From positions 1-47,721 of the forward strand of contig JAGAMG010000030.1 in assembly GCA_017624835.1 (NCBI GenBank): a DNA stretch of 47,721 bases, given 5' to 3'. Below the pieces are notes generated by a model. The model was not told the origin of the DNA and searched no databases. It saw nothing but the letters and a program-made list of their open reading frames with translations. The position numbers and the translations under genes were made by a program. Below, piece by piece: positions 25,168 through 33,512 of this stretch; position 1 is the stretch's first letter; each line of letters begins with the position of its first letter. The DNA comes from Lachnospiraceae bacterium. Lineage in GTDB: Bacteria; Bacillota; Clostridia; Lachnospirales; Lachnospiraceae.

Positions 25168-25203
25168 AAAAAGTAAAATAGAAAGAAAAACAGGAGGCTG
25201 CAT

Positions 25204-26361
25204 ATGAATAATTTCAGATATCACGCATACACGGACATTCGTTTTGGTAAGGGACAGGTAAATTGTTTACCGGAATTAGTAGCACCCCACGGTAAGAAGG
25301 TGCTGATGGTTTACGGTGGAGGAAGCATTCGTAAAAATGGTTTATATGATAAGGTAAAGGAACTGCTTGCAGATTTTGAAGTATTTGAATTGGGTGGAGT
25401 GGAGCCCAACCCCAAGATTACCTCTGTACGGGAGGGTGCGGCTATCTGTAAAAAGGAAAAGATTGATGTGGTGCTGGCGGTAGGTGGTGGCAGTACCATT
25501 GATGCGGCAAAGGTAATGGCAGCAGCTGCTTATTATGAAGGAGAGCCCTGGGATTTGGTGGTGGACAGCAGTAAAATCGGAAAAGTACTTCCCATTGTAA
25601 CAATACTGACTTTGGCGGCTACCGGCTCTGAAATGAACAAAAATGCGGTAATTTCCAATATGGAAACCAATGAAAAGCTGGGAACCAGCTCCCATTATTT
25701 TAAACCCCAGGCATCCATTTGTGACCCGGAATATTTATATTCACTGCCGGCAATGCAGACGGCAGCAGGAACTGCGGATATTATGTCCCATATTTTTGAA
25801 CAGTATTTTCAAAAGGACAGCGGAGCTTTTATTTCAGACAGATTTGCAGAAAGCCTGTTACAGGCATGCATTAAGTATTGTCCCATTGCTTTAAAGGAGC
25901 CGGATAATTATGAGGCAAGAGCAAATCTGATGTGGGCAAGTACTCAGGCGCTTAACAGTCTGATTTCCTGTGGAAAGGGCGGAGCGTGGACCTGTCATCC
26001 CATTGAGCATGAGCTCAGTGCTTATTATGATATTACCCATGGTGTGGGTTTGGCGATTGTAACACCCCGCTGGATGCGTTATATTTTGAAGGATGAAACG
26101 GTGGAGAAGTTTGCTGAGTACGGGCGAAATGTTTGGAGCATTACCGAAGAGGATGCTTACAAATGTGCCAATATGGCAATTGATGCAACGGAGCAGTTTT
26201 TCAAGGATTGCGGAATCCCCATGACTTTAAGGGAAATCGGAATTGATGAGTCCAAGATTGATATTATGGCAGAGGATACCATCAAATATAATGCCATGGA
26301 TAAGGCATATGTGGCACTTGATAAAGAGGATGTGGCAAATATCCTGAGAGCCTGCTTATAG
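25204..26361 (+). CDS. Iron-containing alcohol dehydrogenase (butanol dehydrogenase type)
   Basis: 385 residues, the usual length. NAD binding: MVYGGGSIRKNGLYD and VLAVGGGSTIDAAKVMAAA. Metal ligands are the Asp and His in GTADIMSHIFEQYF and the two histidines in HPIEHELSAYYDITHGVGLA. ATGSEMNKNAVISN is also typical of the BdhA/YugJ group, which reduces aldehydes to alcohols with NAD(P)H. It ends in a strong bidirectional terminator. It follows the membrane MerR gene on the same strand and may be under its control. Confidence 0.92.
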   Translation: MNNFRYHAYTDIRFGKGQVNCLPELVAPHGKKVLMVYGGGSIRKNGLYDKVKELLADFEVFELGGVEPNPKITSVREGAAICKKEKIDVVLAVGGGSTIDAAKVMAAAAYYEGEPWDLVVDSSKIGKVLPIVTILTLAATGSEMNKNAVISNMETNEKLGTSSHYFKPQASICDPEYLYSLPAMQTAAGTADIMSHIFEQYFQKDSGAFISDRFAESLLQACIKYCPIALKEPDNYEARANLMWASTQALNSLISCGKGGAWTCHPIEHELSAYYDITHGVGLAIVTPRWMRYILKDETVEKFAEYGRNVWSITEEDAYKCANMAIDATEQFFKDCGIPMTLREIGIDESKIDIMAEDTIKYNAMDKAYVALDKEDVANILRACL

Positions 26362-26390
26362 AGAATGGTTATAAAGAGTATTTAGAAAGA

Positions 26391-26425
26391 AGAAAATAGA
26401 GGAGCGTTTGTCTCCTCTATTTTCT
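26391..26425. terminator. Bidirectional intrinsic terminator
   Basis: Perfect 14-pair stem AGAAAATAGAGGAG (26391-26404) / CTCCTCTATTTTCT (26412-26425), 7-base loop, A/T-rich on both sides. It separates the convergent dehydrogenase and MerR genes. Confidence 0.9.
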
Positions 26426-26436
26426 ATTTATCAAAG

Positions 26437-26811
26437 TTATTTAACAAGGTTTGCCTTGATTTCCTGATAATGGCGAATTTTGTCCTGAATATGTAATAAA
26501 TCATTCTGCATTTTGTCAATTTGCTTGCGGGTATTTTCCTCATGTTCGCATACGAGCTTTAGAATGGAATCAATATTTCCCTCCAAATCACTTTCGTATA
26601 CATAAAATTCCTGAATTTTAGCAATGGGGAGACCTGTATTTTTAAAGCAGTGAATCCCATCCAGACGTCGGATATGTTCTTCGGTATAAATACGCTGTTT
26701 GTTTTCTGTGCGTCCGACATGAACCAACAATCCGATGTCCTCATAATACCGGAGCGTGGAGGCGGGAACATTGTATCTTTGGGAAAGCTCTTTGATGGTA
26801 TAGGTTGGCAT
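26437..26811 (-). CDS. MerR-family transcriptional regulator
   Basis: 124 residues, typical short MerR. The DNA-binding domain reads YTIKELSQRYNVPASTLRYY, EDIGLL, then RIYTEEHIRRLDGIHCFKNT. A dimerisation coiled coil occupies about 75-118. No cysteines suited to metal sensing are visible in the C-terminus, so the signal is likely not a metal. The target may be its own promoter or the divergent VTC gene. A consensus promoter lies upstream on the minus strand. Confidence 0.87.
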   Translation of the reverse strand: MPTYTIKELSQRYNVPASTLRYYEDIGLLVHVGRTENKQRIYTEEHIRRLDGIHCFKNTGLPIAKIQEFYVYESDLEGNIDSILKLVCEHEENTRKQIDKMQNDLLHIQDKIRHYQEIKANLVK

Positions 26812-26835
26812 AGCGTTGTTTTCCTTTCTGATTGT

Positions 26836-26875
26836 GCATAAGAGTGTTAGATTGCAGTTAGCAATTCTCTTATGC
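26836..26875. repeat. Inverted repeat in the merR leader
   Basis: GCATAAGAG (26836-26844) and CTCTTATGC (26867-26875), perfect 9-pair arms 22 bases apart, between the minus-strand promoter and the MerR start. It may be a leader hairpin or an operator. Confidence 0.5.
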
Positions 26876-26878
26876 TCA

Positions 26879-26907
26879 AGTATACTTGAAGAAGGTTTTC
26901 TTGTAAA
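26879..26907 (-). promoter_or_regulatory. Consensus promoter of the MerR gene with palindromic -10
   Basis: On the minus strand TTTACA (26907-26902) and TATACT (26884-26879) are 17 bases apart. The -10 lies in the perfect palindrome TCAAGTATACTTGA (26876-26889), which could serve as an operator. Confidence 0.6.
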
Positions 26908-26971
26908 GTATCGTAAAAAACTTTAAAAACCATAAAAGTGCTGCTATGAAAAATGGTAGCAGTTCTTTGAG

Positions 26972-26986
26972 GAGTATGCTATACTC
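26972..26986 (+). promoter_or_regulatory. Extended -10 promoter of the VTC operon
   Basis: TGCTATACT (26977-26985) within the dyad GAGTAT-GCT-ATACTC (26972-26986). It lies about 50 bases before the VTC gene start. Confidence 0.5.
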
Positions 26987-27034
26987 TATTAGAGTAAAAA
27001 AGTAAAGGTTGTGAAAAGCAACAGGAGGATAACC

Positions 27035-27727
27035 GTGGATAAAGAAAGTTATCGCCACGAGCTGAAGTTTATCTGTTCGGAGACAGAGCTACAGTTAATA
27101 GAAAATCGGATAAAGCATCTGTGCAGAAGAGATTCCCATGCAGGTCCCGATGGGATATACTGTATCAAGAGTCTCTATTTTGATACTTATGGAGACTCTT
27201 GTCTGATGGAAAATCTGGCAGGTGTGGATAATCGTCACAAATATCGTATCAGAACCTACAATGATTCTACGGATGTGATAAAGCTGGAGCGAAAAAGCAG
27301 TTTGCGTGGTTTAAAGAGAAAGGAAGCCTGTCTTATTACCAAGAAGCAATGTGAACAGATTATAAATGGGACGGATGTGGAAGAGATTACCGAAGAGCAG
27401 GAGGTTTTAAAGGAATTTTTGTTGGAGCAGAAATTAACCTTATTAATGCCCAAGGTAATTGTAGAATACAGAAGAACTCCCTATGTATATCCCATAGGAA
27501 ATGTCAGAATCACTTTTGACAGGGATATAACATCCTCTGACTGCAGGGATTTTTTTGACAAGGAAATTCCCAGGAGATGTGTGATGCCTCATTATAAGCA
27601 CATTCTGGAAGTGAAATATGATGAAATATTACCATCAGCCATATTGGAACTGATAAACAGCTCCTTTGATTTGCAGAGGACATCTTTTTCTAAATATGCC
27701 CTGTGCAGAGAATATAGTATTCAATAA
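27035..27727 (+). CDS. VTC-domain protein (polyphosphate polymerase-like)
   Basis: 230 residues starting at GTG, with AGGAGGA six bases upstream; a GTG at 27011 lacks a site. The VTC tunnel-fold motifs are YRHELKF, IKSLYFDTYGDS, KYRIRTYND, KLERKSSLRGLKRKEA, VEYRRTPYV, VRITFDRDI and HILEVKYDE, giving the basic residues and acidic metal ligands of the fold. In yeast this domain makes polyphosphate from ATP. In bacteria it sits beside DUF4956 and often CotH proteins. Here DUF4956 follows at once but no CotH is seen, so the substrate is uncertain. Confidence 0.87.
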   Translation: MDKESYRHELKFICSETELQLIENRIKHLCRRDSHAGPDGIYCIKSLYFDTYGDSCLMENLAGVDNRHKYRIRTYNDSTDVIKLERKSSLRGLKRKEACLITKKQCEQIINGTDVEEITEEQEVLKEFLLEQKLTLLMPKVIVEYRRTPYVYPIGNVRITFDRDITSSDCRDFFDKEIPRRCVMPHYKHILEVKYDEILPSAILELINSSFDLQRTSFSKYALCREYSIQ

Positions 27728-27753
27728 AACAATACCCCGGGAGGAAATAAAAA

Positions 27754-28428
27754 ATGAGTGTTAAGGATGTCATTAAGAAATCTTTTTTGGAAGGCTTTGG
27801 CGGAGCCAATATGACTATGAAAAACATGGTGTTGTGTCTGGTGGTGGCAGCACTTTTAGGTATTTTTATTTATTTGATATATCGTATAATGACCACCAAT
27901 ACCTTTTATTCCAAAACCTTTAATTTATCGTTGTTGCTGCTTACTGTAATCACCGCTTCCATTATTCTGACCATTCAAAGCAGTGTCATTGTGTCTTTGG
28001 GTATGGTAGGTGCGTTGTCCATTGTAAGATTTCGTACAGCGGTAAAGGAGCCATTGGATTTGATTTTCCTGTTTTGGGCTATCAGTGTAGGTATTATCAG
28101 TGGTGCAGGAATGATTGGTCTTGCAATTGCAGTTTCCGTAATTGTAACCGGACTTATGATGGTATTTTATCAGGTGCCGGAGCTTCGTAAATCCATGATA
28201 CTGGCAATCAATATCGGTGAATATGAAAAGGTTGCCGAAGTGTTGGAGATTGTCAAGAAATATGATGCACATTATAGTGAGAAGTCCAGAAATATTTCTA
28301 AGGGAAGAGTGGACATGCTTTTGGAAATCCGCTTGAAGGATTATGAACCCCTGCTTTTGGAATTAAACAATGTGGAAAGTATGCAGTCCGTTTCCTTGAT
28401 TGCTCACAGGGGAGATGCCAATGTATAA
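27754..28428 (+). CDS. DUF4956 integral membrane protein
   Basis: 224 residues. Three to four membrane helices fill about 25-140. The family signature VSLGMVGALSIVRFRTAVKE followed by PLDLIFLFWAISVGIISGAG is intact. The C-terminal 80 residues are soluble. The partner VTC gene lies 26 bases upstream; the two families co-occur widely and probably act together at the membrane, perhaps in polyphosphate or protein phosphorylation. Function is not established. GGGAGGA precedes the ATG, and the gene's end overlaps the acetyltransferase start. Confidence 0.9.
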   Translation: MSVKDVIKKSFLEGFGGANMTMKNMVLCLVVAALLGIFIYLIYRIMTTNTFYSKTFNLSLLLLTVITASIILTIQSSVIVSLGMVGALSIVRFRTAVKEPLDLIFLFWAISVGIISGAGMIGLAIAVSVIVTGLMMVFYQVPELRKSMILAINIGEYEKVAEVLEIVKKYDAHYSEKSRNISKGRVDMLLEIRLKDYEPLLLELNNVESMQSVSLIAHRGDANV

Positions 28429-29203
28429 GAAAGAGGATTTAAAAAAAGATTTAGAGGAGATGGGATTAAAGTCTACGGACACCCTTATGGTACATTCTTC
28501 CATGAAGTCCATAGGTTCGGTAGAAGGCGGCGCAGATACGGTGATAGACGCGTTGCTGGAATATTTGAAAGATGGTCTTGTGATGGTGCCCACCCATACA
28601 TGGAAGCAGATGAGTGAGGAATACAATGTATTTGACCCTGCTACGGAGCCTGCCTGTGTAGGAATTATTCCTAATCTATTTATGAAAAGACCGGGTGCTG
28701 TGCGTTCCCTGCACCCCACCCACAGTATTGCTGCCATAGGAGAGGAAGCGGCAGAATATGTAAAGGGAGAAGACTCTGTAACAACCCCCTGTGCCCCCGG
28801 TGGTTGCTGGGATAGGCTCAGGGAAAGAAATGCCAAGATTTTGCTGGTAGGGGTAACCCATGCCAGAAATACCTTTATCCATAGCGTGGAAGAGGTATTT
28901 GATGTACCGGAGCGTTTTACAGAGGTTCCAACAACCTTTCAGATTAAAATGCCCGATGGGAGCTTGAAATCTGTGGAAATGTATCGCCATTATAATCAGC
29001 ACACTGCTCATATTTCAGAAAGCTTTGATAAGATGCTGGAGGGATATTTTGAAACCGGAGCGGCAAAGCCGGTTCGGCTGGGAGATGCGGAATGCATTTT
29101 GTGCGATGCAGTAAAACTCTTTGAGGTTACCGGTAAAATTTTAGAGAAAAAAAGAAATTGTTTTATAGAATGTGAAGAAATTCCCGCAGAGTGGTATTTG
29201 TAA
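28421..29203 (+). CDS. AAC(3)-family N-acetyltransferase
   Basis: 260 residues. Family motifs are TLMVHSSMKSIG near the start, LVMVPTHTWKQ, the catalytic histidine block RSLHPTHSIAAIGEEA, and LLVGVTHARNTFIHSVEE. Relatives include aminoglycoside 3-N-acetyltransferases and the YokD group of unknown substrate. Its overlap with the DUF4956 gene (8 bases) and its place in a VTC operon argue for a housekeeping acetyl transfer rather than drug resistance. GGGGAG seven bases ahead sets the start at 28421. Confidence 0.87.
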   Translation: MYKKEDLKKDLEEMGLKSTDTLMVHSSMKSIGSVEGGADTVIDALLEYLKDGLVMVPTHTWKQMSEEYNVFDPATEPACVGIIPNLFMKRPGAVRSLHPTHSIAAIGEEAAEYVKGEDSVTTPCAPGGCWDRLRERNAKILLVGVTHARNTFIHSVEEVFDVPERFTEVPTTFQIKMPDGSLKSVEMYRHYNQHTAHISESFDKMLEGYFETGAAKPVRLGDAECILCDAVKLFEVTGKILEKKRNCFIECEEIPAEWYL

Positions 29204-29266
29204 AATATGAGATATTCGTGGATAGAGCCATATGGCTTGATATAAAATAGAAAGGTAGAAATCACA

Positions 29267-29926
29267 TTGAAAATCACATACGAAGACATTAGACAAAATG
29301 AAGCAGTAAAAACCTACATACAAAAAGCGGATGAATCCCTGATAGCATTGGGCTATACGGAGCACAGCTTTCCCCATGTATGTAAGGTGGCAAAGGTGGC
29401 AAGTGATATTCTTTTGACTTTGGGCTATAGTGAGAGGGAAGCAGAGCTTGCCAGAATTGCGGGATATCTCCATGATATCGGAAATGTAATTAATCGTGTG
29501 GATCATGCCCAATCCGGTGCGGTTATGGCATTTCGTATTTTGGATAATATGGGAGCCGACCCGGAGGATATCGCAACCATTATTACTGCCATTGGTAATC
29601 ATGACGAATCCACTGCATTTCCGGTAAATGCTGTGGCAGCAGCATTGATTTTGGCAGATAAGACGGATGTACGTTATACCCGTGTACGAAATCAGGCTTT
29701 TGCTAACTTTGACATCCATGACCGTGTAAATTATTCAGTAAAGGAAAGCGAAGTAGAAATCGTAAAGGATTCCCATTTGGAGCTTCGGCTTACCATTGAT
29801 ACACAGATGTGTGCAGTAATGGATTATTTTGAAATCTTCTTAAACCGTATGATTCTTTGTCGTAAGGCAGCAGAAAAGCTGGGCTTGGAATTTTGGCTGG
29901 TAATTAATGGTCAGAGATTGATTTAA
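29267..29926 (+). CDS. HD-domain phosphohydrolase
   Basis: 219 residues from a TTG start with AAAGG upstream. Metal ligands of the HD fold are visible: His in HSFPHVCKVAKVA, the HD pair in GYLHDIGNVINRVDHA, His in GNHDES and the Asp in ILADKTDVRYTR. Such proteins hydrolyse phosphates of nucleotides or related molecules in the cytoplasm; the substrate cannot be told. The gene ends in a hairpin shared with the convergent nifJ. Confidence 0.87.
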   Translation: MKITYEDIRQNEAVKTYIQKADESLIALGYTEHSFPHVCKVAKVASDILLTLGYSEREAELARIAGYLHDIGNVINRVDHAQSGAVMAFRILDNMGADPEDIATIITAIGNHDESTAFPVNAVAAALILADKTDVRYTRVRNQAFANFDIHDRVNYSVKESEVEIVKDSHLELRLTIDTQMCAVMDYFEIFLNRMILCRKAAEKLGLEFWLVINGQRLI

Positions 29927-29932
29927 AATGAT

Positions 29933-29961
29933 GAAGAGGAAGCCTGTCAGGCTTCCTCTTC
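29933..29961. terminator. Bidirectional hairpin between the HD gene and nifJ
   Basis: Perfect 12-pair stem GAAGAGGAAGCC (29933-29944) / GGCTTCCTCTTC (29950-29961), loop TGTCA. It includes the nifJ stop and its last codons. T-tails are weak. Confidence 0.7.
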
Positions 29962-32900
29962 CGGTTCATATAATTGTGACAGCTTTTGCAGATAACGATA
30001 ACGTTTACGGGCATTTTCAGCAGCTCTGCTAAACAATACATCGGCTTCCTTGGGGTGCTGGCGTTTCAGTACATCATAACGGATTTCGCCGGATAGGAAA
30101 TCAGTATAATCGGCGGTTGGTTCCTTGCTGTCTAAGATAAAAGGATTTTTCTTTTCTGCGATTAAGGAAGGGTTGTAGCGGAACAGGTGGAAATAGCCTG
30201 CCTCTACAGCTTTTTTTTGCTCCTTAGGGGTGCAACCCATACCTTCTCTGATACCATGGGCGATACAGGTTGCATAGGCAATTACCAGGGAAGGTCCCGG
30301 ATAAGCAGCGGCTTCCTTCAGCGCAGTGATGGTCTGGGCATAGTTGGCACCCATTGCAATTTGCGCCACATACACATCCTTGTAGGTAAGCGCCATGGAT
30401 GCCAAATCCTTCTTGGCAGTTTTCTTACCACCTGTAATGAATTTACCGGTGGAGCCGGTGGGAGTGGATTTGGAAGCCTGACCGCCGGTATTGGAATAAA
30501 CCTCTGTATCAAGCACCAAAATATTAATATTTTTGCCACTGGCAAGAACATGATCCAGACCGCCGTAGCCAATATCGTAAGCCCAACCGTCACCACCGAT
30601 TACCCATTGAATGGTGTCAGCGTTTTTGTCAGAGTCATGCATACGATTTACTTCCTGTCCCATTAGCATACCAAAACCAAATTCAGCAGCATCCTCAAAA
30701 AGGGAATTTGACCAAGCTGGTCCATGTCCATTTTCATCCACAGTATATGCCATGGAGGGAGCAGAGTTTGCCCAAATGGAGGAGCAGCCGGTAGCATTGG
30801 CAATATACATTCTGGGACCAAATAACTGGGTTAAAAGCTTTACATAAGGTGTTTCTCCACAGCCGGCACAGGCACCGGAAAATTCCATCAGAGGCTTTTG
30901 GAACTGACTGCCCTTTACGGTGCTGTCTTTAAAGCGTGCCACCACATCTGCTTTCGGAGGGAGGGCTTTATTGTAATCAAAGATTTCCTGTTGCTCAGTA
31001 TGCTCATGGATGGGCTGCATTTCCAATGCTTTTTTACCCTGCTTACCGGGACAGATTCCTGCACAGGTGCCGCAACCGGTACAGTCAACGTGGGAAACGG
31101 TGACTGCAAACTGATATTCAGGCATACCATTCATAGGAATGGTTTCAGTGCCCTTAGGGGCATTATCCGCTTCTTCCTGAGTTAAAGCGGCAGGACGAAT
31201 AACCGCATGGGGGCAGACATAGGAGCAAAGATTACATTGAATACAGTTTTCCGGTATCCATACAGGCATTTCCGTAGCCACATTTCTTCTCTCGTGAGCA
31301 GTGCTTCCAGGAGGGGTATAACCATCCGCATAGGGAAGAAAGGTGGAGACAGGAAGCTCATCCCCTTTTTGTTCTGTTACCGGACGCTGTACTTTTTCTA
31401 CATAATTTAATAGGTCATCGGAGCCGGGCAATAGAGGGTGAGTGTCGTTGACTTTGGTAGTCAACTCTTTCCAATGGTCAGGAACGGAGTACTCATGGAC
31501 TTCATCCAACCCCTTATCGATGGCGGCATAGTTCATTTGAATAATAGCATCGCCCTGCTTTCCATAGCTTGCAAGAGCTGCTTCCTTCATTAAGCGACGG
31601 GCTTCTTCAAGGGGAAGGAGCTTGGAAACGGCAAAAAAGGCAGCCTGCAAAATGGTACTGACTTTATTGTTCAATCCCACTTCCTTGCCGATACGGATGG
31701 CATCGATAAGGTATAGATGGATATTGTGAGTGGCAATATATTGTTTTACTGCTTCCGGGAGATATTGTTCCAAATCCTCTTCCTGATAATAGCAATTCAG
31801 TAGGAAGCTGCCACCATCCTTCAGTTCCTGAACCATGTCATATTTGTGCAGATAAACCGGATTATGACAGGCTACAAAATCTGCCTTGTTAATCAGGTAG
31901 GTGCTACGGATGTGGCTTTGTCCAAAACGCAAGTGGGAAATTGTTAAGCCACGGGATTTTTTGGAATCATATTCAAAATATCCCTGAGCTGTCAGGTCGG
32001 TATGATTACCTATGATTTTAATGGCATTTTTGGTGGCGCTGATAGTTCCGTCTCCGCCCAGTCCCCAGAATTTACAGGAAACCACATCTTGGGGTGTAGT
32101 ATCTACAAGGGGCGGCAGGGGAAGGGACAAGTGGGTTACATCATCCTCAATGCCTACCGTGAAATATTTCTTATCTTTATTGGCATATACGGCAGCGATT
32201 TGGGTGGGAGTGGTATCCTTGGAGCTTAAGCCGTAGCGTCCGCTAAAAAGAGTTACTCCTGCAAAAGGGCTGTCCTGTAGCGCAGCGAGCACATCCAGAT
32301 AAAGAGGTTCTCCAATGGCGCCGGGTTCCTTGGTGCGACTTAAAACACTGATTTGTTGTACGCTTTTAGGTAAAGCAGCCAGTAAGTGTTTGGCACTGAA
32401 GGGACGATAAAGGTGAACATTTATTAGTCCGATTTTTTGCTCAGGAAAGGCGTCGAGATATTCTCGAATAGTCTCACAAACACTGCCCATGGCAATAATT
32501 ACATGGGTGGCATCCGGTGCACCATAGTAATTGAATAAGCCATAGTTGGTTCCCAGCTTTTGATTTATTTTTTCCAGATTTTGCTCCACAATATCCGGTA
32601 AGGCATCATAGTAAGGGTTAGAGGCTTCTCTTGCCTGGAAGAAGATATCGGGATTCTGTGCGGAACCATAGGTTTTTCCATGATGGGGATGGAGGGCTGA
32701 GGCGCGAAATCGTTCAACAGCTTCCTGATTTACCATGTCTGCCAAGTCCTGATAATCCCAAACAGCAATTTTGTGAAGCTCATGGGAGGTACGAAAACCG
32801 TCGAAGAAATTCAAAAAGGGAACTCGACCTTCTATGGCGGATAAGTGAGCCAAGGGTGACAAGTCCATAACCTCCTGAACACTGCTTTCTGCCAGCATGG

Positions 32901-33318
32901 CAACGCCGGTCTGACGGCAGGCGTAGATGTCTGAATGGTCACCAAATATGGAAAGGGCATGGGTGGCAATGGTACGGGCTGCCACATGGAATACGCCGGG
33001 TAATAATTCACCGGCAACCCGATAGAGATTGGGAATCATAAGTAATAATCCCTGGGATGCGGTAAAGGTAGTGGCAAGAGCACCGGAAAGCAGGGCACCG
33101 TGAACAGCACCGGCAGCACCGGCTTCAGATTGCATTTCAGAAACGAGAACAGGGTTACCAAAGATGTTTTTTCGGTCAGCCCCTGTCCATTCATCCACCA
33201 GCTCGGCCATGGGTGAGGATGGAGTGATGGGATAGATGGCAGCGGCTTCCGTATAGGCATAAGCCACATGTGCGGCGGCTTGATTGCCATCCATAGTTTT
33301 GTAGGTTCTGGAAATCAT
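29947..33318 (-). CDS. nifJ: Pyruvate:ferredoxin (flavodoxin) oxidoreductase
   Basis: 1123 residues, a single-chain homodimeric PFOR. In order: N-terminal pyruvate/TPP domain with IYPITPSSPMAELVDEW, gamma domain with GLGGDGTISATKNAIK, a two-cluster ferredoxin domain with CIQCNLCSYVCPH and CTGCGTCAGICPG, the medial-cluster CAGCGETPYVKLL, and the TPP loop GGDGWAYDIGYGGLD with NTGGQASKSTPTGSTG. It oxidises pyruvate to acetyl-CoA and CO2, passing electrons to ferredoxin, the main pyruvate route of anaerobic clostridia. AAGGAGG precedes the ATG. It is transcribed divergently from the CheX-like gene. Confidence 0.98.
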   Translation of the reverse strand: MISRTYKTMDGNQAAAHVAYAYTEAAAIYPITPSSPMAELVDEWTGADRKNIFGNPVLVSEMQSEAGAAGAVHGALLSGALATTFTASQGLLLMIPNLYRVAGELLPGVFHVAARTIATHALSIFGDHSDIYACRQTGVAMLAESSVQEVMDLSPLAHLSAIEGRVPFLNFFDGFRTSHELHKIAVWDYQDLADMVNQEAVERFRASALHPHHGKTYGSAQNPDIFFQAREASNPYYDALPDIVEQNLEKINQKLGTNYGLFNYYGAPDATHVIIAMGSVCETIREYLDAFPEQKIGLINVHLYRPFSAKHLLAALPKSVQQISVLSRTKEPGAIGEPLYLDVLAALQDSPFAGVTLFSGRYGLSSKDTTPTQIAAVYANKDKKYFTVGIEDDVTHLSLPLPPLVDTTPQDVVSCKFWGLGGDGTISATKNAIKIIGNHTDLTAQGYFEYDSKKSRGLTISHLRFGQSHIRSTYLINKADFVACHNPVYLHKYDMVQELKDGGSFLLNCYYQEEDLEQYLPEAVKQYIATHNIHLYLIDAIRIGKEVGLNNKVSTILQAAFFAVSKLLPLEEARRLMKEAALASYGKQGDAIIQMNYAAIDKGLDEVHEYSVPDHWKELTTKVNDTHPLLPGSDDLLNYVEKVQRPVTEQKGDELPVSTFLPYADGYTPPGSTAHERRNVATEMPVWIPENCIQCNLCSYVCPHAVIRPAALTQEEADNAPKGTETIPMNGMPEYQFAVTVSHVDCTGCGTCAGICPGKQGKKALEMQPIHEHTEQQEIFDYNKALPPKADVVARFKDSTVKGSQFQKPLMEFSGACAGCGETPYVKLLTQLFGPRMYIANATGCSSIWANSAPSMAYTVDENGHGPAWSNSLFEDAAEFGFGMLMGQEVNRMHDSDKNADTIQWVIGGDGWAYDIGYGGLDHVLASGKNINILVLDTEVYSNTGGQASKSTPTGSTGKFITGGKKTAKKDLASMALTYKDVYVAQIAMGANYAQTITALKEAAAYPGPSLVIAYATCIAHGIREGMGCTPKEQKKAVEAGYFHLFRYNPSLIAEKKNPFILDSKEPTADYTDFLSGEIRYDVLKRQHPKEADVLFSRAAENARKRYRYLQKLSQLYEPEEEA

Positions 33319-33380
33319 GTGAATCCTCCTTTATTATGCAAGATATGTAATAGCATTGGCAAAAAATGCTGATTTATGCG

Positions 33381-33415
33381 AGCCTGTCTGATAAAGTCGC
33401 TTGCTTGACAGGCTC
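33381..33415. repeat. Hairpin in the nifJ / CheX-like divergent region
   Basis: GAGCCTGTC (33380-33388) pairs with GACAGGCTC (33407-33415), an imperfectly bounded 9-pair stem. The right arm overlaps the TTGACA of the plus-strand promoter. It could be an operator or a nifJ leader structure. Confidence 0.45.
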
Positions 33416-33433
33416 CCTAAAAAAAGATATACT
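33405..33433 (+). promoter_or_regulatory. Consensus sigma-A promoter of the CheX-like/CheY operon
   Basis: TTGACA (33405-33410), 17-base spacer, TATACT (33428-33433). The gene starts 80 bases on. Confidence 0.7.
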
Positions 33434-33512
33434 CAAAATTATAAAAAAATTCCAAATGATTCCATGAAAAAGTAATAGATACAATTTTATATACGAAGGA
33501 CGGAAGCAATGT

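Noticed and set aside
28421-29203. Aminoglycoside resistance gene
   Set aside because: The family includes resistance enzymes, but operon position with VTC/DUF4956 and lack of mobile context give no support for a resistance role.
30187-30666. 159-codon frame on the plus strand inside nifJ
   Set aside because: Antisense shadow of a strongly conserved gene; no start signal and no domain.
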